From positions 6,485,501 through 6,549,500 of the forward strand of contig OZ014414.1 in NCBI GenBank assembly GCA_963965975.1: DNA of 64,000 bases, read 5' to 3'. A program made the position numbers and the translations under genes. The notes beneath the pieces are model-generated. The model was not told the origin of the DNA, did not search any database, and worked only from the letters and a program-made list of their open reading frames with translations. Source of the DNA: Xestospongia bergquistia (Eukaryota; Porifera; Demospongiae; Haplosclerida; Petrosiidae). Below, piece by piece: positions 1-12,525 of the stretch (the stretch's first letter is position 1; each line of letters begins with the position of its first letter).

Positions 1-213
1 AGATTCTTCTGTATTAGTATCATTACAGTAATTATTTTGTCTACTAAGTAAATGTACTGAATGGTGTCAAAATTCAGTCATAATAATATTATTACTACCA
101 CAAAGTCGTGATCATAGTGTTGTCAGTAATAGTATATTGATAATTCTTAAATCATAATTATTAAAATTATGAATGATGTTGGCTTATCCTAATGTAAATG
201 CCTTTATCAATAG

Positions 214-1382
214 AGTCTCCACATGACATATTGAAGTATTCTGATGATGAAGAGTCAGAAAATAAAGAGTCAAAGAAAAGTATGTATCTTCGAATATATG
301 CCATTGTTATTGCTTTGTCAAATGCAAACAAAATCATCCTATAATTGTGATGTTAACAGTTACTTCTTAATAGCAATAGACTTTTCTCATAACTTAAGAC
401 AATGACCTCTAAGGTTTGCAAAAGATGCTATGAAAGATGGTTGCTTCTTATATGCAGTCTATTGCTATCAAAAAAAAAAAGTTTGTAAACAGGTTTTCAT
501 CATCAATGTGCAGTCTGTGTATTGTCATGTGTTATAGTATATATTACTATGTGTGTACTATATAATATATACTAACTCTGTTTTAAAACAGGAGAGATTG
601 GTACTGTTCACTGGAGAGATTATGACAATAGTGTTGAACTCATTGAACCAAGTGTCATACAATGTGAAGACGTTATAAGTAAATTGATAAAAGAACGACA
701 AACAGGAAGAGAATGGAGTATTGATCTCAACTCATCATCTCCTGAAAGTACTGCAATTATTATAAACAATCTTAATGAGTGCACAGTGTGGAGACTTGAT
801 ATAGTGAATACTTCATTGGACAGTAAGTGTGTATCCATATTGTCGGAGATACTAAAAACTAATAAAACAATAAAGAGAGTACTGCTGCAGTTCTCTTCAC
901 TTACTGGTGGTATCAAACAAGTCAGTGATAGCCTCTTTTATAATAAAACACTTCAGGAGTTAGTGTTATATAACATTACTTGTATCACAGATGAAGATAT
1001 GACTCACTTATCTACTATGTTATCAAGTAATACAACTTTAAAAGAACTACATCTCTACAACTGTAACATCACTGATAATGGACTCCAATATATCTGTGAA
1101 GGACTTACTAAAAACCAAACATTGAGTACGTTGAACATCAGAGATAATCATCAGATTACTTCAGTTAGTACCAGTACAATAGCAGATCTAATTAAAACAA
1201 CATCACTGAGAAGACTAGATCTCGACAATACTTCACTGAATAATGATGATATAAAGACAATATGTATATCGCTTACTAATAATACTACAATACGGACACT
1301 ATACTTATCAAGACAACATGAAGAGTATTGTAAGAAGTTAGACAGCTATCAAGTTATTAAAGACAGACTTAAGTTCTGGTAA
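214..1382 (+). CDS. 3' end of an NLR-like leucine-rich-repeat protein gene (partial)
   Basis: Only the 3' exons are seen. The last exon runs 592-1382 after an acceptor ending at 591 and stops at 1380-1382. A probable preceding exon, 214-279, has matching phase 1 ends and encodes an acidic/basic linker. The last exon carries about seven ribonuclease-inhibitor-type LRRs with recurring cores such as LQELVLYN, LKELHLYN and LRRLDLDN, and consensus ITDNGLQYICEGL. It ends in a short tail, QVIKDRLKFW. It is a close paralogue, in opposite orientation, of the LRR exon at 18325-19121: same exon boundary, same phase, similar 3' flank. By analogy the missing 5' part should hold Death-fold and coiled-coil exons. 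RI-type LRRs serve as ligand or protein sensors in NLR-like proteins; the role here is inferred. No frameshift is visible. Confidence 0.75.
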
Positions 1383-3610
1383 TAGTAAGTAGTTGGTTGT
1401 TTATGTCTAATTTTTCTTCATTGTCTCTTCTTTATTAACAGTTATTTTCACTAACAAATGTAGTAAAAAATTAAAATGGAACAGTTCACTTACTTCTCTA
1501 GCTTTGCACATTTTTGGCTGAGAAATTACTTTGGGAGTGGCCTTATTTTAACCCCTTTCATGGAGATTAGTTTGCTGATTCTTAACTTTCTAAGTGCTTT
1601 ACATTTTCATCCATATACTGTCAATCTTACAACACTATTACTTCAGAGATAATCACTACTGGAACACCACCTGCTATTGCAAAAGTCACTATTTTGTATC
1701 TAAATAAGTTATTGTCTTAATTAAAGGGTCATCCCTTTTACATTTTCAGGCCATCAGTTAATTCATGAGTATGAAATTGATGGTTTGAGTTACTGATGGT
1801 ATTACTATTAAAGAGAAAGACACTGTTTATTTTAATACAGTAAAGTACAAGTTAGTACTAAGGTTTGTATATGATAGTGCAATCTAGTTAGATAAAGCTT
1901 CATTTATTTAAAGATGAAGATAAGGAAGAAACTAAAAAAGTCTCTAACTTCTTAACATGGCCATCTGGCATCTCAAGTCAGATAAGGCTCTAGACGCTAA
2001 AGAACAGTGTGATGAAGTTATAGGCCATGGACCCAATTGAAAAATTTAGAACTGAGTGTGACATCACATTGTCTTCTTTTAAAGGGGGTACAGGGTCAAA
2101 ATTAATAACTAATATTTTTATATTGTTATAAAGACTTTTTACCATCTAGTTCATTTTTTGCATTTTTCAGATTTTTTACTTCCTTATTTTACCAAGTGAT
2201 AGTATTTGTCTAATTATAGTGCTCATTATTCATAGTATCTCCTCTTCTTTTATGAAGCCTGCCGGTACAGTGGAAGTGAGAAACCATAAGATTACATGTT
2301 TAAAAATATTAATATGTTAAAAATCGAAAAGACCATTCATGTCTACTGATTGTGTAGTCTTAAGAAACATCTGTTCAGCTCTAATAGCATGTACAGCTTC
2401 AATTTTTAAAAAAAAACATCCAACATTAATTTTTTAATGAAAATTAATAATAATTGTTTAATATTATAGAAACAAATTTACCTCACAGTTTCTGTCAAGG
2501 GGGAGTTTATTAGATAATAAAAAAAACACGACATAGACATGTAGGTGTAGACTAAACAGTGTTATAGTTTATAAGTGGGTGTCTTTTTAATAACAGTATA
2601 TTGAGACAGTGTAAAAAATTCATCAGTTGATTAAAGCAATATAAACTAGGTTGCTTGATGCAAACATATTTTGATGCAAGAAAGTATAGACAACAATAAG
2701 GTAACCACACAACAAAGAAGTGCATAGTAAGTATGATAAGATCTAATTAATACACATACACTAACTAATGTTTCAAATTAGTGGATCAAAAATAAGCATG
2801 TGTTATTAAATATATAATAATATAATTTCTTGTTATTATTTCAACAAAAGAGAATCATTAATGCCTTTTAACAAATTTATTTAACAATAAAGAACTGTTT
2901 AAAAATTTATTAGAATTCATACTGCTTTTTCTATTTTTAATCTGTTGACATGTTACATCTACAATACTTTTTAGAGCATTCTCGTTTACTCTGACCTATA
3001 AATATTTGTGCAAAGCATAATATTATTTTATTACTAATGTACTACTATTTACATAGTTAATGAATGCAAACAATATATATATATATAGGTCTATATATGA
3101 ATAAGCATAGAATAATTAACGTATATAGACCTTTAATCACATCATTAGGCATGAAGTCTCAAAAAGCAAATGGAAATAGATTAATGAAGTCTATTGATCA
3201 GAAAAATTAATGAGGAACTAAGTACTAAACCAAACCAAGAGAATATGTTAACATCAATTAGTTTAACTCATCAAAAGGAATAAAACTAAATAAAGGTAAT
3301 ATATATACCTGAAATGATTATTAACAATGAGCAGATATTAACTAACAATCAATATTTAAGTGCTATCATGTAAGATATCATAAATTGAAATGTAAAGTGC
3401 AGGGTTTTGCAAAACACTTCTACAGTGCTATGTCCAAAATGGTTGTACTGGGTGGTCCAGAACAATTATATTTCCAGTACTATATGAGTGATGAGCCATT
3501 TCTACTTCTGGCTAATTTCAGATGTTTTATCACCATCCATACTTTAATGATTTTTTGAGTTTCTTTTACTTGTTTGTGTTATTTTAATTTGAATTATAAA
3601 TTAGTTGTAT
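1383..3610. other. Non-coding, 3' flank of the LRR gene
   Basis: About 2.2 kb without a recognisable gene. The first 170 bases resemble the 3' flank of the paralogous LRR gene (reverse strand, about 18150-18324), so the duplication included the 3' UTR. The remainder is AT-rich and I see no coding signal in it. Confidence 0.5.
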
Positions 3611-3771
3611 TTATCTGTCCATTTTGATAAGGATAGCAGTCACTCTGATGGCAAGGGAGGCTGGATGAAAGAGTGCTACCTCAATATGAGTGAACCTAAT
3701 GCTACCAGTCCTCCTGGAATGACATTGTGACAATTTAAAAACATAGATCAAGGGCTTTGTGGTCAACTTAT
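3611..3771 (+). pseudogene. Decayed fragment of the fibrinogen-like secreted family
   Basis: One frame reads through the family core: SDGKGGWMKECYLNMSEPNA, then PPG and, after an in-frame TGA, QFKNIDQGLCGQ. It aligns with the GGWMRVGYLNMS...CPPG...QYNNIDHGLCGQP block of the intact gene at 7550-8563. The YCD cysteine has become HFD, two other cysteines have become serine, and there is a stop. Neither the N-terminal nor the C-terminal third is recognisable. It is a dead remnant of one copy of the cluster. Confidence 0.75.
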
Positions 3772-5201
3772 TGTAATGCAACTGTACCAACTGAAAGTAT
3801 CGTGTTCTCAGCTTTCACTTAACAGAAAGCATATCATAAATAACAAAATACAGAACTTAAATAGAGTAAAGAACATGTACTAACCTTTGTACTTAGCTAT
3901 TGTTCTTATTCTTGTTAAACATTTTTCTCCAACATAATCACATTTTAAAGAATGCATATATCACTTTCCTTTGAGTAGCACCTTGAGCTTTCTTGTTAAG
4001 CTGTAAGTTCAACAATAGATATCAGTTAATTTGTCAGTCTGAGCAGGATCACCTTTAATGATGTTTAAATCCATTTAAATATAATTCCAAGTATTTAGGT
4101 GTAGTTGTATTCCAAATTTCTACTACATTTAGCAGTCCTGGCATTGTTTCATAACTCAACCAGTTTACACTGCTGATCATCAATTTTTAAAACAAGGTGA
4201 GTTGTGTCATATCACTTATCAGGGAAGCCACCTCACCACATGAGATTCCTTTTATTGCTGGTAGCTATTTCAAAGGAATCAAAGCAGGCAATACTAGCGT
4301 CATTCTTGTATAACACCAACTATTAGGGGCTTACTACAGGGAATTTTCTTTCATTGTTGCACAACATGACCACTGTTATTGGTCCATTCTTCATTTTTAA
4401 TCAATATTTAATATAATGTATTATTCAAGATGTTTATAGATGATTTTTGCTCTGTTTTATGATATCACTGGTAAAAATATGTTTATTGCAGTAGCTCTTT
4501 TTGCTTGTAACAATGTTAGATCATAGAGATGTAGATGACAGTTATCATAAAGTACCTTTAGATACTGAATTATCTGTGAATACATTATGTGATGTAACTA
4601 ATTTTAAATAAGTATATATGCATATATAAGAGATGTATACAATATGTTTGTTAAACTTACTGATTTGTACTACTTTGCAATCACTACAATAGTAATAATT
4701 ATAAAAAATAAAAGCTATGTCATTTCTTAACCTGTGCACAATAGTGAACAAAGTACAATAGACTAGTGTCTAAAAATCAGATCTACATACACATTAACTT
4801 CCATTAACAACAATAACAACAATACTTATATCCACTTCTCTTGCTTTTAATAAGAGAATAACAACAAAATAGATAAAGAGGAAATAATCAAGTTAATATT
4901 CTGGGTTCTTTATGAGAGAGAGAGAGAGATTAATTTAATGTATGTATCTTACACCTGACTTAATTTAACATATAGACGATATACATAATACATTGGTATG
5001 TTTCGTCCATTCATTCATTCATCATCAATTTTATACATAAAGATTATTCTATGTACAATTTAGTAGAGATGTAAAGACATTGGAAATAGATGAAAAGCTG
5101 ATCTAATAAGACTATCTAGTCAATGTAGCATTGACAGTTGTTAAGAACATCTGATCTGAGATCTGTGTAGTACACAGTGTGTACTGTTATAAAATACCTG
5201 T

Positions 5202-5204
<3 letters not shown>
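3772..5204. other. Non-coding region
   Basis: No gene recognised. It contains a short GA run near 4914-4930. The stretch 4100-4400 is slightly less AT-rich but gives no readable protein. Confidence 0.4.
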
Positions 5205-5247
<43 letters not shown>

Positions 5248-5300
5248 AGGGAGGGAGAGAGAGAGAGAGAGGGAGAGAGGGAGGGAGGGAGGGAGGGAGG

Positions 5301-5369
<69 letters not shown>

Positions 5370-5391
5370 AGAGAGAGAGAGAGAGAGAGAG
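5205..5391. repeat. (GA)n/(GGGA)n purine microsatellite
   Basis: About 190 bases of uninterrupted purine on the plus strand, made of GA dinucleotides interrupted by blocks of GGGA and AAGA. It is open on both strands (Arg-Glu-Gly repeats one way, Leu-Ser-Pro the other), which is a trivial consequence of the repeat and not evidence of a gene. Long mirror-symmetric purine tracts of this kind can form triplex (H-DNA). Confidence 0.97.
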
Positions 5392-7084
5392 TGAAAATCA
5401 ATATATTACACATAATACCATAATACATACTGTATGAGGAGACTTTATAGGAACATTAGTACCTAACTGTGAAAGCACTAATGAAACTTTATGGACAATT
5501 AAAGGTATCTAAAAGCAAAAAATGCTCTCAAAATTCCATAAAATATTATAATTAAGGATTAATTACTAAGGACATTTTCAATAATATTCCATTTGTTTTC
5601 GTTAAAACCATGAAAAGAAGACAAAATATCACTATATAGTCTTGTATATTTGTGACGCCATGTTCTGTACTATTCAGAATTATTATAATATTGTAAGGTG
5701 ACATATCACTCTTGAACATTTAATTTCTCATCCTATCAAGAGATCATTATCAAAGGATATAGAGTGATAATTAGTTTACAATATATTATAATTATTAATG
5801 TTGACCACACATGATGATCTTCACAATCCAGGAGGGGTGGTAGCACAAAGTGCACTCGTCATAATTACTCACTTCCATATCACAGTAAATATAAAACTCA
5901 ATACTTAAAATGAGACTATTAATATTATTTTTGCACTTTTATTATTGTTGTTTAATTTATTTAAAGGACAATATCATCCATTCATTCACACAACTTAGTA
6001 AGTCAAGATTAACTAGTATAATATATAACAAACAAAAGTTCCAATAGATAGTTCAAAGGTACCAAGTAGAGATGAAGTCAGTATGCAACAACATTAAACT
6101 ATTTTTAACACGGGCAACCTTTACATAAACATTGACTATGTTATATAACATGATGATATAGTCTCAAACATATTCATTTTAACTTGTTGTTAGGAGGAAA
6201 TATAGTGTTAATTGAGTAAAGCATGTACTTTAAAATATAAAGTTATAGGATGAATGTTTAATAAAGTAAAATAATCAATCTTGTACTCACTTATCACTAT
6301 CACATACATATTGCTGGGAAAAAATTATATATAGCTATGCATAATATAATATAACTGAGTAAATTTTAGAATATTAAAACACTTTGTATTTGGCTGAAGG
6401 TGACAGTTGATCTTAACTAGCATGTCAACTAAGATGAGTATGTTTTAGACATGCATGTTTAAATAAGTATAAATTGATTAGTTGATTTAACTAATACTTA
6501 GGTTGCATGAATGTAACAAATTATTTCATGCAAATGAAAACAAATATCATACTGTTGTCATTCCTAACATACTATCACATTGATTAAATGCTATAAATAT
6601 CCCACACCTTGGTCTATATAAACAGAGCTGTAAAAATCCATTGATACTATATAAATACTATCAAATTGACTTTAGTCAATGTAATAGAATGTTAGCAATC
6701 AAAACAGTATCATGTTTACTTTCAGATTACATCAAATATCTTGCTACATACATAGAACTTGTAAACTCATAAATCAACCAATTACTATTTATGGAATGTA
6801 TTGGTAGTATGTTGAGTTTAAGGTGACAGGTTTTTCATGATTTAGTGAACGGTTTACTGTGAACACTGTTATCAGATAAAGTCTTTTGTTGTTGCTGAAC
6901 AGTATCTAAGGTATTTCTAACTATCTATTATGGGTAAGAGAGTGATGACTGTACTTGTTGTACATAAAAATCAGATAATGAAAAGTATCAACCAGGAAAG
7001 AGCATGTATAACCATGAATTTGAATATGATATATAACAGCATGATTTACAGGTTATATGTGTGTAGTCCCTTGATTTTGTGTGA
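5392..7084. other. Non-coding region
   Basis: No gene recognised. Short patches near 5745-5770 and 6190-6215 resemble sequence near 26030-26060 and 26305-26340, so part of this stretch may be an old copy of the 26-kb region. Confidence 0.35.
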
Positions 7085-7215
7085 TAACATCACCCTCAGC
7101 TCGTGGCCCTTAATTGGACTAAGGTTTTCCCTTTTTCCTGGAGCAGCTTTTGTTAGGGACGGTGAGGTGCAGTGGAGCCACTTGCAAAATGTCCCGGTTG
7201 GTGACAGTTAATACA
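7085..7215 (-). pseudogene. Retroelement gag-type zinc-knuckle remnant
   Basis: On the minus strand the sequence reads CINCHQPGHFASGSTAP. This is the CX2CX4HX4C retroelement zinc knuckle with the last cysteine changed to serine. It is followed by a basic, interrupted reading frame. The patch is clearly less AT-rich than its surroundings, as expected for a piece of inserted element. Too little remains to name the element type; Gag-like nucleic-acid binding is the family role. Confidence 0.45.
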
Positions 7216-7259
7216 AATTATTGATCAAGATAAAATGTTATCCACTGAGCCAATATAAC

Positions 7260-9000
7260 AAAACGACTTGATCAAGAAAAGCTAACCAAGTAATTACACA
7301 TCATGTAACATGACATGTTCTGGAATGTTCTGTAAACTTATACAAGTGTTGAATTTTCCATTGCCCACATCAAAAGGTGCAATAGCTTTGGATTGTCTAA
7401 TTATGTTCTAGAATGTTCAGTAGACTATAATAAATATTGATACAATACAATATCTATAAACTGTTAACAAGTAATATAGGCAACACACTATATATAAATC
7501 CATTAATGACAAAACATTGTTAGAGAAACAAGTTTGTGTTATTAAAAAGTCATTTAACATATAATTCAATGATGTCAAGTGGAGAGCCTTCATCAAATGA
7601 ACCAAAATCACTACATACTCTTAGTTCAATATCGTCAGAAGTATTGTCCTTTAGTGACTTGAAAAACCATGGCATTTTTGGATTAGTACAACATGTATTT
7701 TCCAGTCCATTACAGTTCTTTCCATCCCATAATGGGTCATTAGCATATAAAACAGACTGAGCACTATTGCTACTTACACCAGACTCACAGTAATAATCAT
7801 CACCAACAAATGATGGAATAAAACCAGTACTACCATTATTACATGGACAGCATATATAACTCGATCTATTTTCATATGTTCCAACAGAATAGGACCATAT
7901 ATGCTTTCTAGGACTCATACCATAAGTAATAGATACACCATGGACATAATAGGTGTCTATTGAACGATCAGTGAATGATTCTGGGGCTCCAAATTGATAT
8001 CCTCTTACCCTTCCACACACGTTGCTATAGTTACTTGAAAATGTGTCAAAGAAAGTGGAATAACAACCAGCTGAATATGAAAATGGTTGTCCACACAAAT
8101 CATGATCAATATTGTTATATTGCTGTAATGTTAGTCCAGGAGGACAAGAAGCACCAGATTGACTCATGTTAAGATATCCAACTCTCATCCAGCCACCCTT
8201 ATCATCACAGTGACTACCCTCCATATCACAATAGACACTTATAATACTACCATTACTTAAAGTGATGTTGTAATAACCTGATATAGCAGCAGGGAAGGCT
8301 TGGAGCAAGGAACTACAAGAATCATATGTATATTTGCTACAAGATGTAGGTATTGTAGATGGACAGAATATTATCTTCACTCGATCATCTTTTTTCACAG
8401 TAAATGTCTTTCCACTGTTACTAGGAATACAACAGTATTGTTCATACAGTGAGGGAGGATGTTGAGTTAGTAGACCAGAACAGTCAGCCATACAAACAGA
8501 AGAGCTCTCACTAGCCACAATATATAGACCAGCAATTAGACAATCAAAAACAATTATATTCATGATAACTTTTTCCCAGTTTAGTCCATAAACGAGTGGT
8601 GAAGTATAAAATTATATTATTTCTACAGCTATATAGCTTCTAATGTACTGCTAATTAACATTTTTGGAATATTTCGTAATTGCCAAGGCAACATCCTTCT
8701 AATATAAACAATCATGCTTACAATATTTATATCATGTTCAGTAGCATACTGATTAATTTGTTATTTTGATTAACATGTATCATTTCAAGTTGTTTTGTTG
8801 CCTTAACTGATTCATGTTTCTGTCATGCATTATTGCAAAGTACAATGAATTATATTAAGAATTTGTATATATCCTTAGTGTTTTGATTAGTAATTACTAT
8901 GGAACAACATTTTGTATAGTTTAATAAGTATGTTTAATTCTGGAAATGTATATAGTGATAGCCCTACCTAAACAATAAAAATATTTAACTTATGAAATTA
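7260..9000. repeat. Segmental duplication, copy A (with 24240-26010)
   Basis: About 1.75 kb, covering the fibrinogen-like gene with both flanks, is repeated at 24240-26010 in the same orientation. Shared landmarks include a 3'-flank block around 7320-7380 and 24300-24365, and an upstream block around 8870-8975 and 25895-25985. Copy A is intact; copy B is frameshifted. Confidence 0.85.
7550..8563 (-). CDS. Secreted fibrinogen-like (GGW/ELYVK family) protein
   Basis: A single-exon gene of 337 residues. It starts with a hydrophobic signal peptide (about residues 1-18), then a Cys-containing segment with HPPSLYEQYCC. Next comes a fibrinogen-like N-terminal subdomain, SGYYNITLSNGSIISVYCDM followed by KGGWMRVGYLNMS and SCPPGLTLQQYNNID. 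The long C-terminal region carries CGRVRGYQFGAPESF, PCNNGSTGF, DDYYCESG, DPLWDGKNC, TCCTNPKMPWFFK and the closing IELRVC...DIIELYVK. Many cysteines and N-glycosylation sequons fit an extracellular protein. The start of a fibrinogen C domain is recognisable, but the calcium site and polymerisation pocket are not obvious. Such proteins are abundant in sponges and cnidarians and are usually called fibrinogen-related; lectin or recognition function is inference. It is the only copy here with both ends and no lesion. Confidence 0.88.
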   Translation of the reverse strand: MNIIVFDCLIAGLYIVASESSSVCMADCSGLLTQHPPSLYEQYCCIPSNSGKTFTVKKDDRVKIIFCPSTIPTSCSKYTYDSCSSLLQAFPAAISGYYNITLSNGSIISVYCDMEGSHCDDKGGWMRVGYLNMSQSGASCPPGLTLQQYNNIDHDLCGQPFSYSAGCYSTFFDTFSSNYSNVCGRVRGYQFGAPESFTDRSIDTYYVHGVSITYGMSPRKHIWSYSVGTYENRSSYICCPCNNGSTGFIPSFVGDDYYCESGVSSNSAQSVLYANDPLWDGKNCNGLENTCCTNPKMPWFFKSLKDNTSDDIELRVCSDFGSFDEGSPLDIIELYVK

Positions 9001-9665
9001 GTTACATGAACTGTCAATTTTATAATATAGATGTAATACTACTTAATTGACTATTTAATTTTATTGACAATCATCTACTGCTGTAAGTATATAAAAGGGG
9101 AAGTACAAAATTAATGATATTGTTGTCTTGTTTGATGTTTTATTTATAGACATCTAACAATAACAACTGTTTATCACATTACATACATACATTGACTAGT
9201 TTAATTGCATCCTCTTCTGATGTAGGGTAGTGACATTTAATATGGACATATAATGGATGCATAGAATAACATTTGGAGTGGCTTAGATGAAATGATAGAG
9301 ATGAAAGAATTAGATGTCATTGTATAGCAATAGCAATAGTATTGTATGTATTATATAGATATACAGACTGATCGTGTTGATGTTACTGATAAGATGAAGT
9401 ACATACTGATGAAATATACTATGAAATATGAAATTATGAAATATACTACACAATCTGATGTCAGTAAAAATGTCAACACTCTCTTTAACTGTGTACGGTA
9501 TGTTAGAGAATATATAATATAAGAATAATAATAGTTCATAGCTATATGGATATAATAAAAAAGAGACCAGCTCCAAATGCACAAAGTGAAACTCAACTTT
9601 GATTTCATTCAACAAAGAAAAAGTGCAAAGTTAAACCAAAATTAGCTAAATCCAAACAAGAAGAA
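9001..9665. other. Non-coding region
   Basis: AT-rich with no supported gene. Overlapping hydrophobic open frames on the minus strand at 9310-9615 have low-complexity composition and no family signature. Confidence 0.4.
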
Positions 9666-9866
9666 ATGGCCAAATGTATTGAGGACTTTGAAGAAATTGA
9701 CATAGAGGCGTGTGGAATATGTCTCAGTGAGAATGATCAACAATTCGGTTGTAACATTGACTGGATACAATGCCAATTTTGTGACATGTGGTTTCATCAA
9801 TCATGCATTGATTGTCATGATTTTGACTTTGACAACTTTACATTTTATTATTGTATCATAGATTAG
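9666..9866 (+). CDS. PHD-finger ORF, probably transposon-derived
   Basis: A 66-residue open frame with PHD-type zinc spacing: CGICLSENDQQFGC, then WIQCQFCDMWFHQSCIDC and a final C near the end (FTFYYC). The WxxCxxCxxWFHxxC core is diagnostic of PHD fingers. PHD fingers occur in chromatin readers, and also in ORF1 and other proteins of non-LTR elements. A LINE endonuclease fragment on the same strand starts about 230 bases downstream, so a transposon origin is likely. There is no splice evidence for a larger host gene. Confidence 0.5.
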   Translation: MAKCIEDFEEIDIEACGICLSENDQQFGCNIDWIQCQFCDMWFHQSCIDCHDFDFDNFTFYYCIID

Positions 9867-10094
9867 TTATGATATTCATAATCATCTGTTAATCAGCCTC
9901 TGTAATCAGAACACGTGATGGTACAGAATATCGGATCTATTATTGTAAAAATAACAATAACAAATAAGATATGGCTTGATTTAAGACCAAATGTCAGACA
10001 TGCTTTATATGTTAAACACCAATAAACATCAGATCATTGTAGGGGCGTGGTATCCTCACCTCCTTCCACACATGCCTGGATACTTTAATTTACG

Positions 10095-10500
10095 GAATGA
10101 TAACGTCCTCTCCCTAATGGCATGTTTCTAGTATATATTAAATCTACATTTTCAACTACAGTTTTTTCCTCACTTACCAATATAGAACTTATCCTATTAT
10201 CATTAAAAGCAAGGAGTTTCAACCTTACAATTGGTACTTTCTATCGTCTTCCCAATTGTCCTTGTGATTTAGACCTTTTACTCGATTTTCTCTCTAATTC
10301 GCCACCTCAGCAGTTACTCAATCTTGCTCTCTTGGGTGACTTTAATAGGAATCTCCTCTAACTTGCAACCTCAGCAGTTACTCAATCTTGCTCTCTTGGG
10401 TGACTTTAATAGGAATCTCCTCTAACTTGCCACCTCAGCAGTTACTCAATCTTGCTCTCTTAGGTGACTTTAATAGGAATCTCCTCCCGCACAGAACTGA
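10095..10500 (+). pseudogene. LINE apurinic-type endonuclease fragment
   Basis: The frame from about 10122 contains FNLTIGTFYRLPNCP and, near its end, LNLALLGDFN. These are hallmarks of the APE endonuclease domain of CR1/L2-like LINEs (TFYRPP..., LLGDFN). The frame then runs into a tandem repeat whose 64-bp unit breaks it. The next part of the same domain appears 2.5 kb downstream at about 12953, so this may be the 5' piece of one disrupted element or a separate copy. Confidence 0.75.
10301..10492. repeat. 64-bp tandem repeat, three copies
   Basis: A 64-bp unit starting at 10301, 10365 and 10429 repeats almost perfectly. Each unit starts with GCCACCTCAGCAGTTACTC (GCAACC in the second) and includes the codons of the LLGDFN endonuclease motif. 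64 is not a multiple of 3, so the repeats shift the reading frame. This looks like slippage or replication-associated expansion inside the LINE fragment. Confidence 0.95.
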
Positions 10501-12186
10501 GAAGCTTACAAAACAAAGTTAGCAGCACATTCGTGCAGCAGTACATTCCTGTAGGCTGAACTTAAAACCGCAGTATGGGCTGCTGCAGAAGCCTAATTAA
10601 TGTCTCATCACGACATGACACTAGCTATATACTACAAGCACATTTGTATTAAAGAATGAGACTGCACTGAAAAGATGTCTGAAGGTCAGTGTTTTTGTTA
10701 GAACATGGAGGATGAAGCATAATTATAGTGTACAAATGAAATGTTCTTCAATAAGTTACTTTACCATGGATGATCTTGGATGATATATACAGTCATTGTG
10801 CTGTCTATTATGTCTTTCAGCCCTATTATGATCATTTTAGTATTACCGAGGGACATTAAATGATTGTTGTATGTAATATCAGATAAATCATTGTCAGTAG
10901 GCTTTACAAGTTGTAATTCATCATCAGAAGAAAAAAACACTTGTATCACTGCATGTCCTGATCCTTAGGAAGCAATAGCAAACATTAGTTATGGTGTGTG
11001 TAGTGCACTCAGCTGAAAACATTATTGATTGTTTCTGTTGCTTACAACTATTATCTGGAATTACATTTGGCCAGACATGCAATTGATTTCATAAAATCAC
11101 TTAAATAGAAAATAGGTTTTTTAGACAATCACTCACCAAAGCAAGTAAATAGTAATGAGTTTTCCTTTGCTACATGAAACTGTATGAAATAATTGTTTGT
11201 TAGACCAATATTCTCACCATATCATCAAGGTCAATTGACCAACCATCATCCACATACTGTACTTCAACAAAGTCACTACAACATTCTCCATTTAATAATT
11301 ATCTGATTGTGTGCTATTTTGTATCATAAAAACATGAATTTTATATGACATTTGTAAACTTAATTCATTTGCTTTGATTGTTGTTCTAATGAATCCTCTT
11401 GTAATTATGCTGTCACTGATACAATGATAGAATATTATCTATAGTATTCACATATATGAATAACATACTGATCTGATTTGTCACGTCTAAAGTTCAGATA
11501 ACTTTTAAGGTAAAACTCCTTGCCCCATTTTTATTCAGTACAAACTATATCATCCTTATCTATTACTGGTTTAGATATAAATGATGGAAGTAGTATGTCA
11601 TTGTCCTCTAAATCTTTAGCTACTAAATATCAATCAACATAGATTTACAGTACAGTATGCTTATGATCTATTATATAATTATCTTCATTGTCTCCATCAC
11701 AGCCTAAAGTTAACATAGATTGAAATTACAATGTAATAGGGGAATTGTGTTAATGATTCACATGAATAAACTGTAGATTTGTCCATGTTTAGGATCTTAA
11801 TTAACAAAAAGGACATGATGAATCTAGATGAATACTGACCTCATTTTGTTACTATATTAAACAATGCACCAGATTGTATGATATTCAATGTGTTAATGCA
11901 TTACACAACATATCAACTGTTACAATCAGACTTACTTTATTTCTATAACCATGCAGTGCGTGTCAATTGAGTTTATATATTGCACTGTAACCCTCATATG
12001 TTTCCCATTAATAGAACAATTAAAATGAGACAATTATAATTTTACATGAATGTACTACATGTGCACTGGTACAATGTGTTTGTTGTCATTTCTGATTAAT
12101 TTAGAACAACCATATATCTTATAAAAAGGCAAATATTGTGTTCTTTTAACTGTTGTTGTTATTGTATATGTCTAGTAGATATACAA
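10501..12186. other. Non-coding region
   Basis: About 1.7 kb with no recognised gene or known element. It lies between the two LINE pieces, so it could be an insertion that split one element. Confidence 0.4.
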
Positions 12187-12525
12187 TTTCCTCTTATAGC
12201 TGACTTTTGAGACTTTGAATGCAAACAATAATATGATATTGAAAAGTGTGTCAAGTTAGTACAAATACTTTTGTAACTTGTTTTGATGTGGGTTTGTCTT
12301 TCCCACCTAGCAATAAGACCATCTGTTCATTTTTAGTACATTTCCACTTATTGCTGGCTATTGAGACTTTGGATGTAAACATGACAATATGATATTGAAG
12401 TGTGTCAAGTTATAGTACAAATACTGTCATAAGGTGTTTTTATGTGAGTATATTATCTCCACCCAGTAATAAGACCATTTGTTCATTTTAGTACATTTCC
12501 TCTTATTGCTAGCTATTGAGTCCAT
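12187..12525. repeat. Tandem duplication, unit about 155 bp
   Basis: Two diverged copies and the beginning of a third. Landmarks are GACTTTGAATGCAAAC at 12211 and GACTTTGGATGTAAAC at 12365. In both copies they are followed by AATATGATATTG, GTGTCAAGTTA and AATAAGACCAT blocks. The third copy starts near 12497 and stops after CTATTGAG. No coding sense is apparent. Confidence 0.8.

Noticed and set aside
620-916. Minus-strand open frame of 98 codons, and the similar plus-strand frame at 18764-18988
   Set aside because: They lie antisense to the LRR exons and are conserved only because the LRR codons are; shadow frames.
5141-5428. Open frames on both strands through the GA repeat (Arg-Glu-rich and Leu-Ser-rich)
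   Set aside because: Any long GA/CT repeat is open in several frames; there is no start context, splice site or non-repeat domain.
7536-7760. Plus-strand frame ending in KTD, repeated at 24533-24826
   Set aside because: Antisense shadow of the C-terminal part of the fibrinogen-like genes.
9310-9615. Two overlapping hydrophobic ORFs on the minus strand
   Set aside because: AT-driven Ile/Tyr/Leu composition with no splice sites, motif or paralogue.
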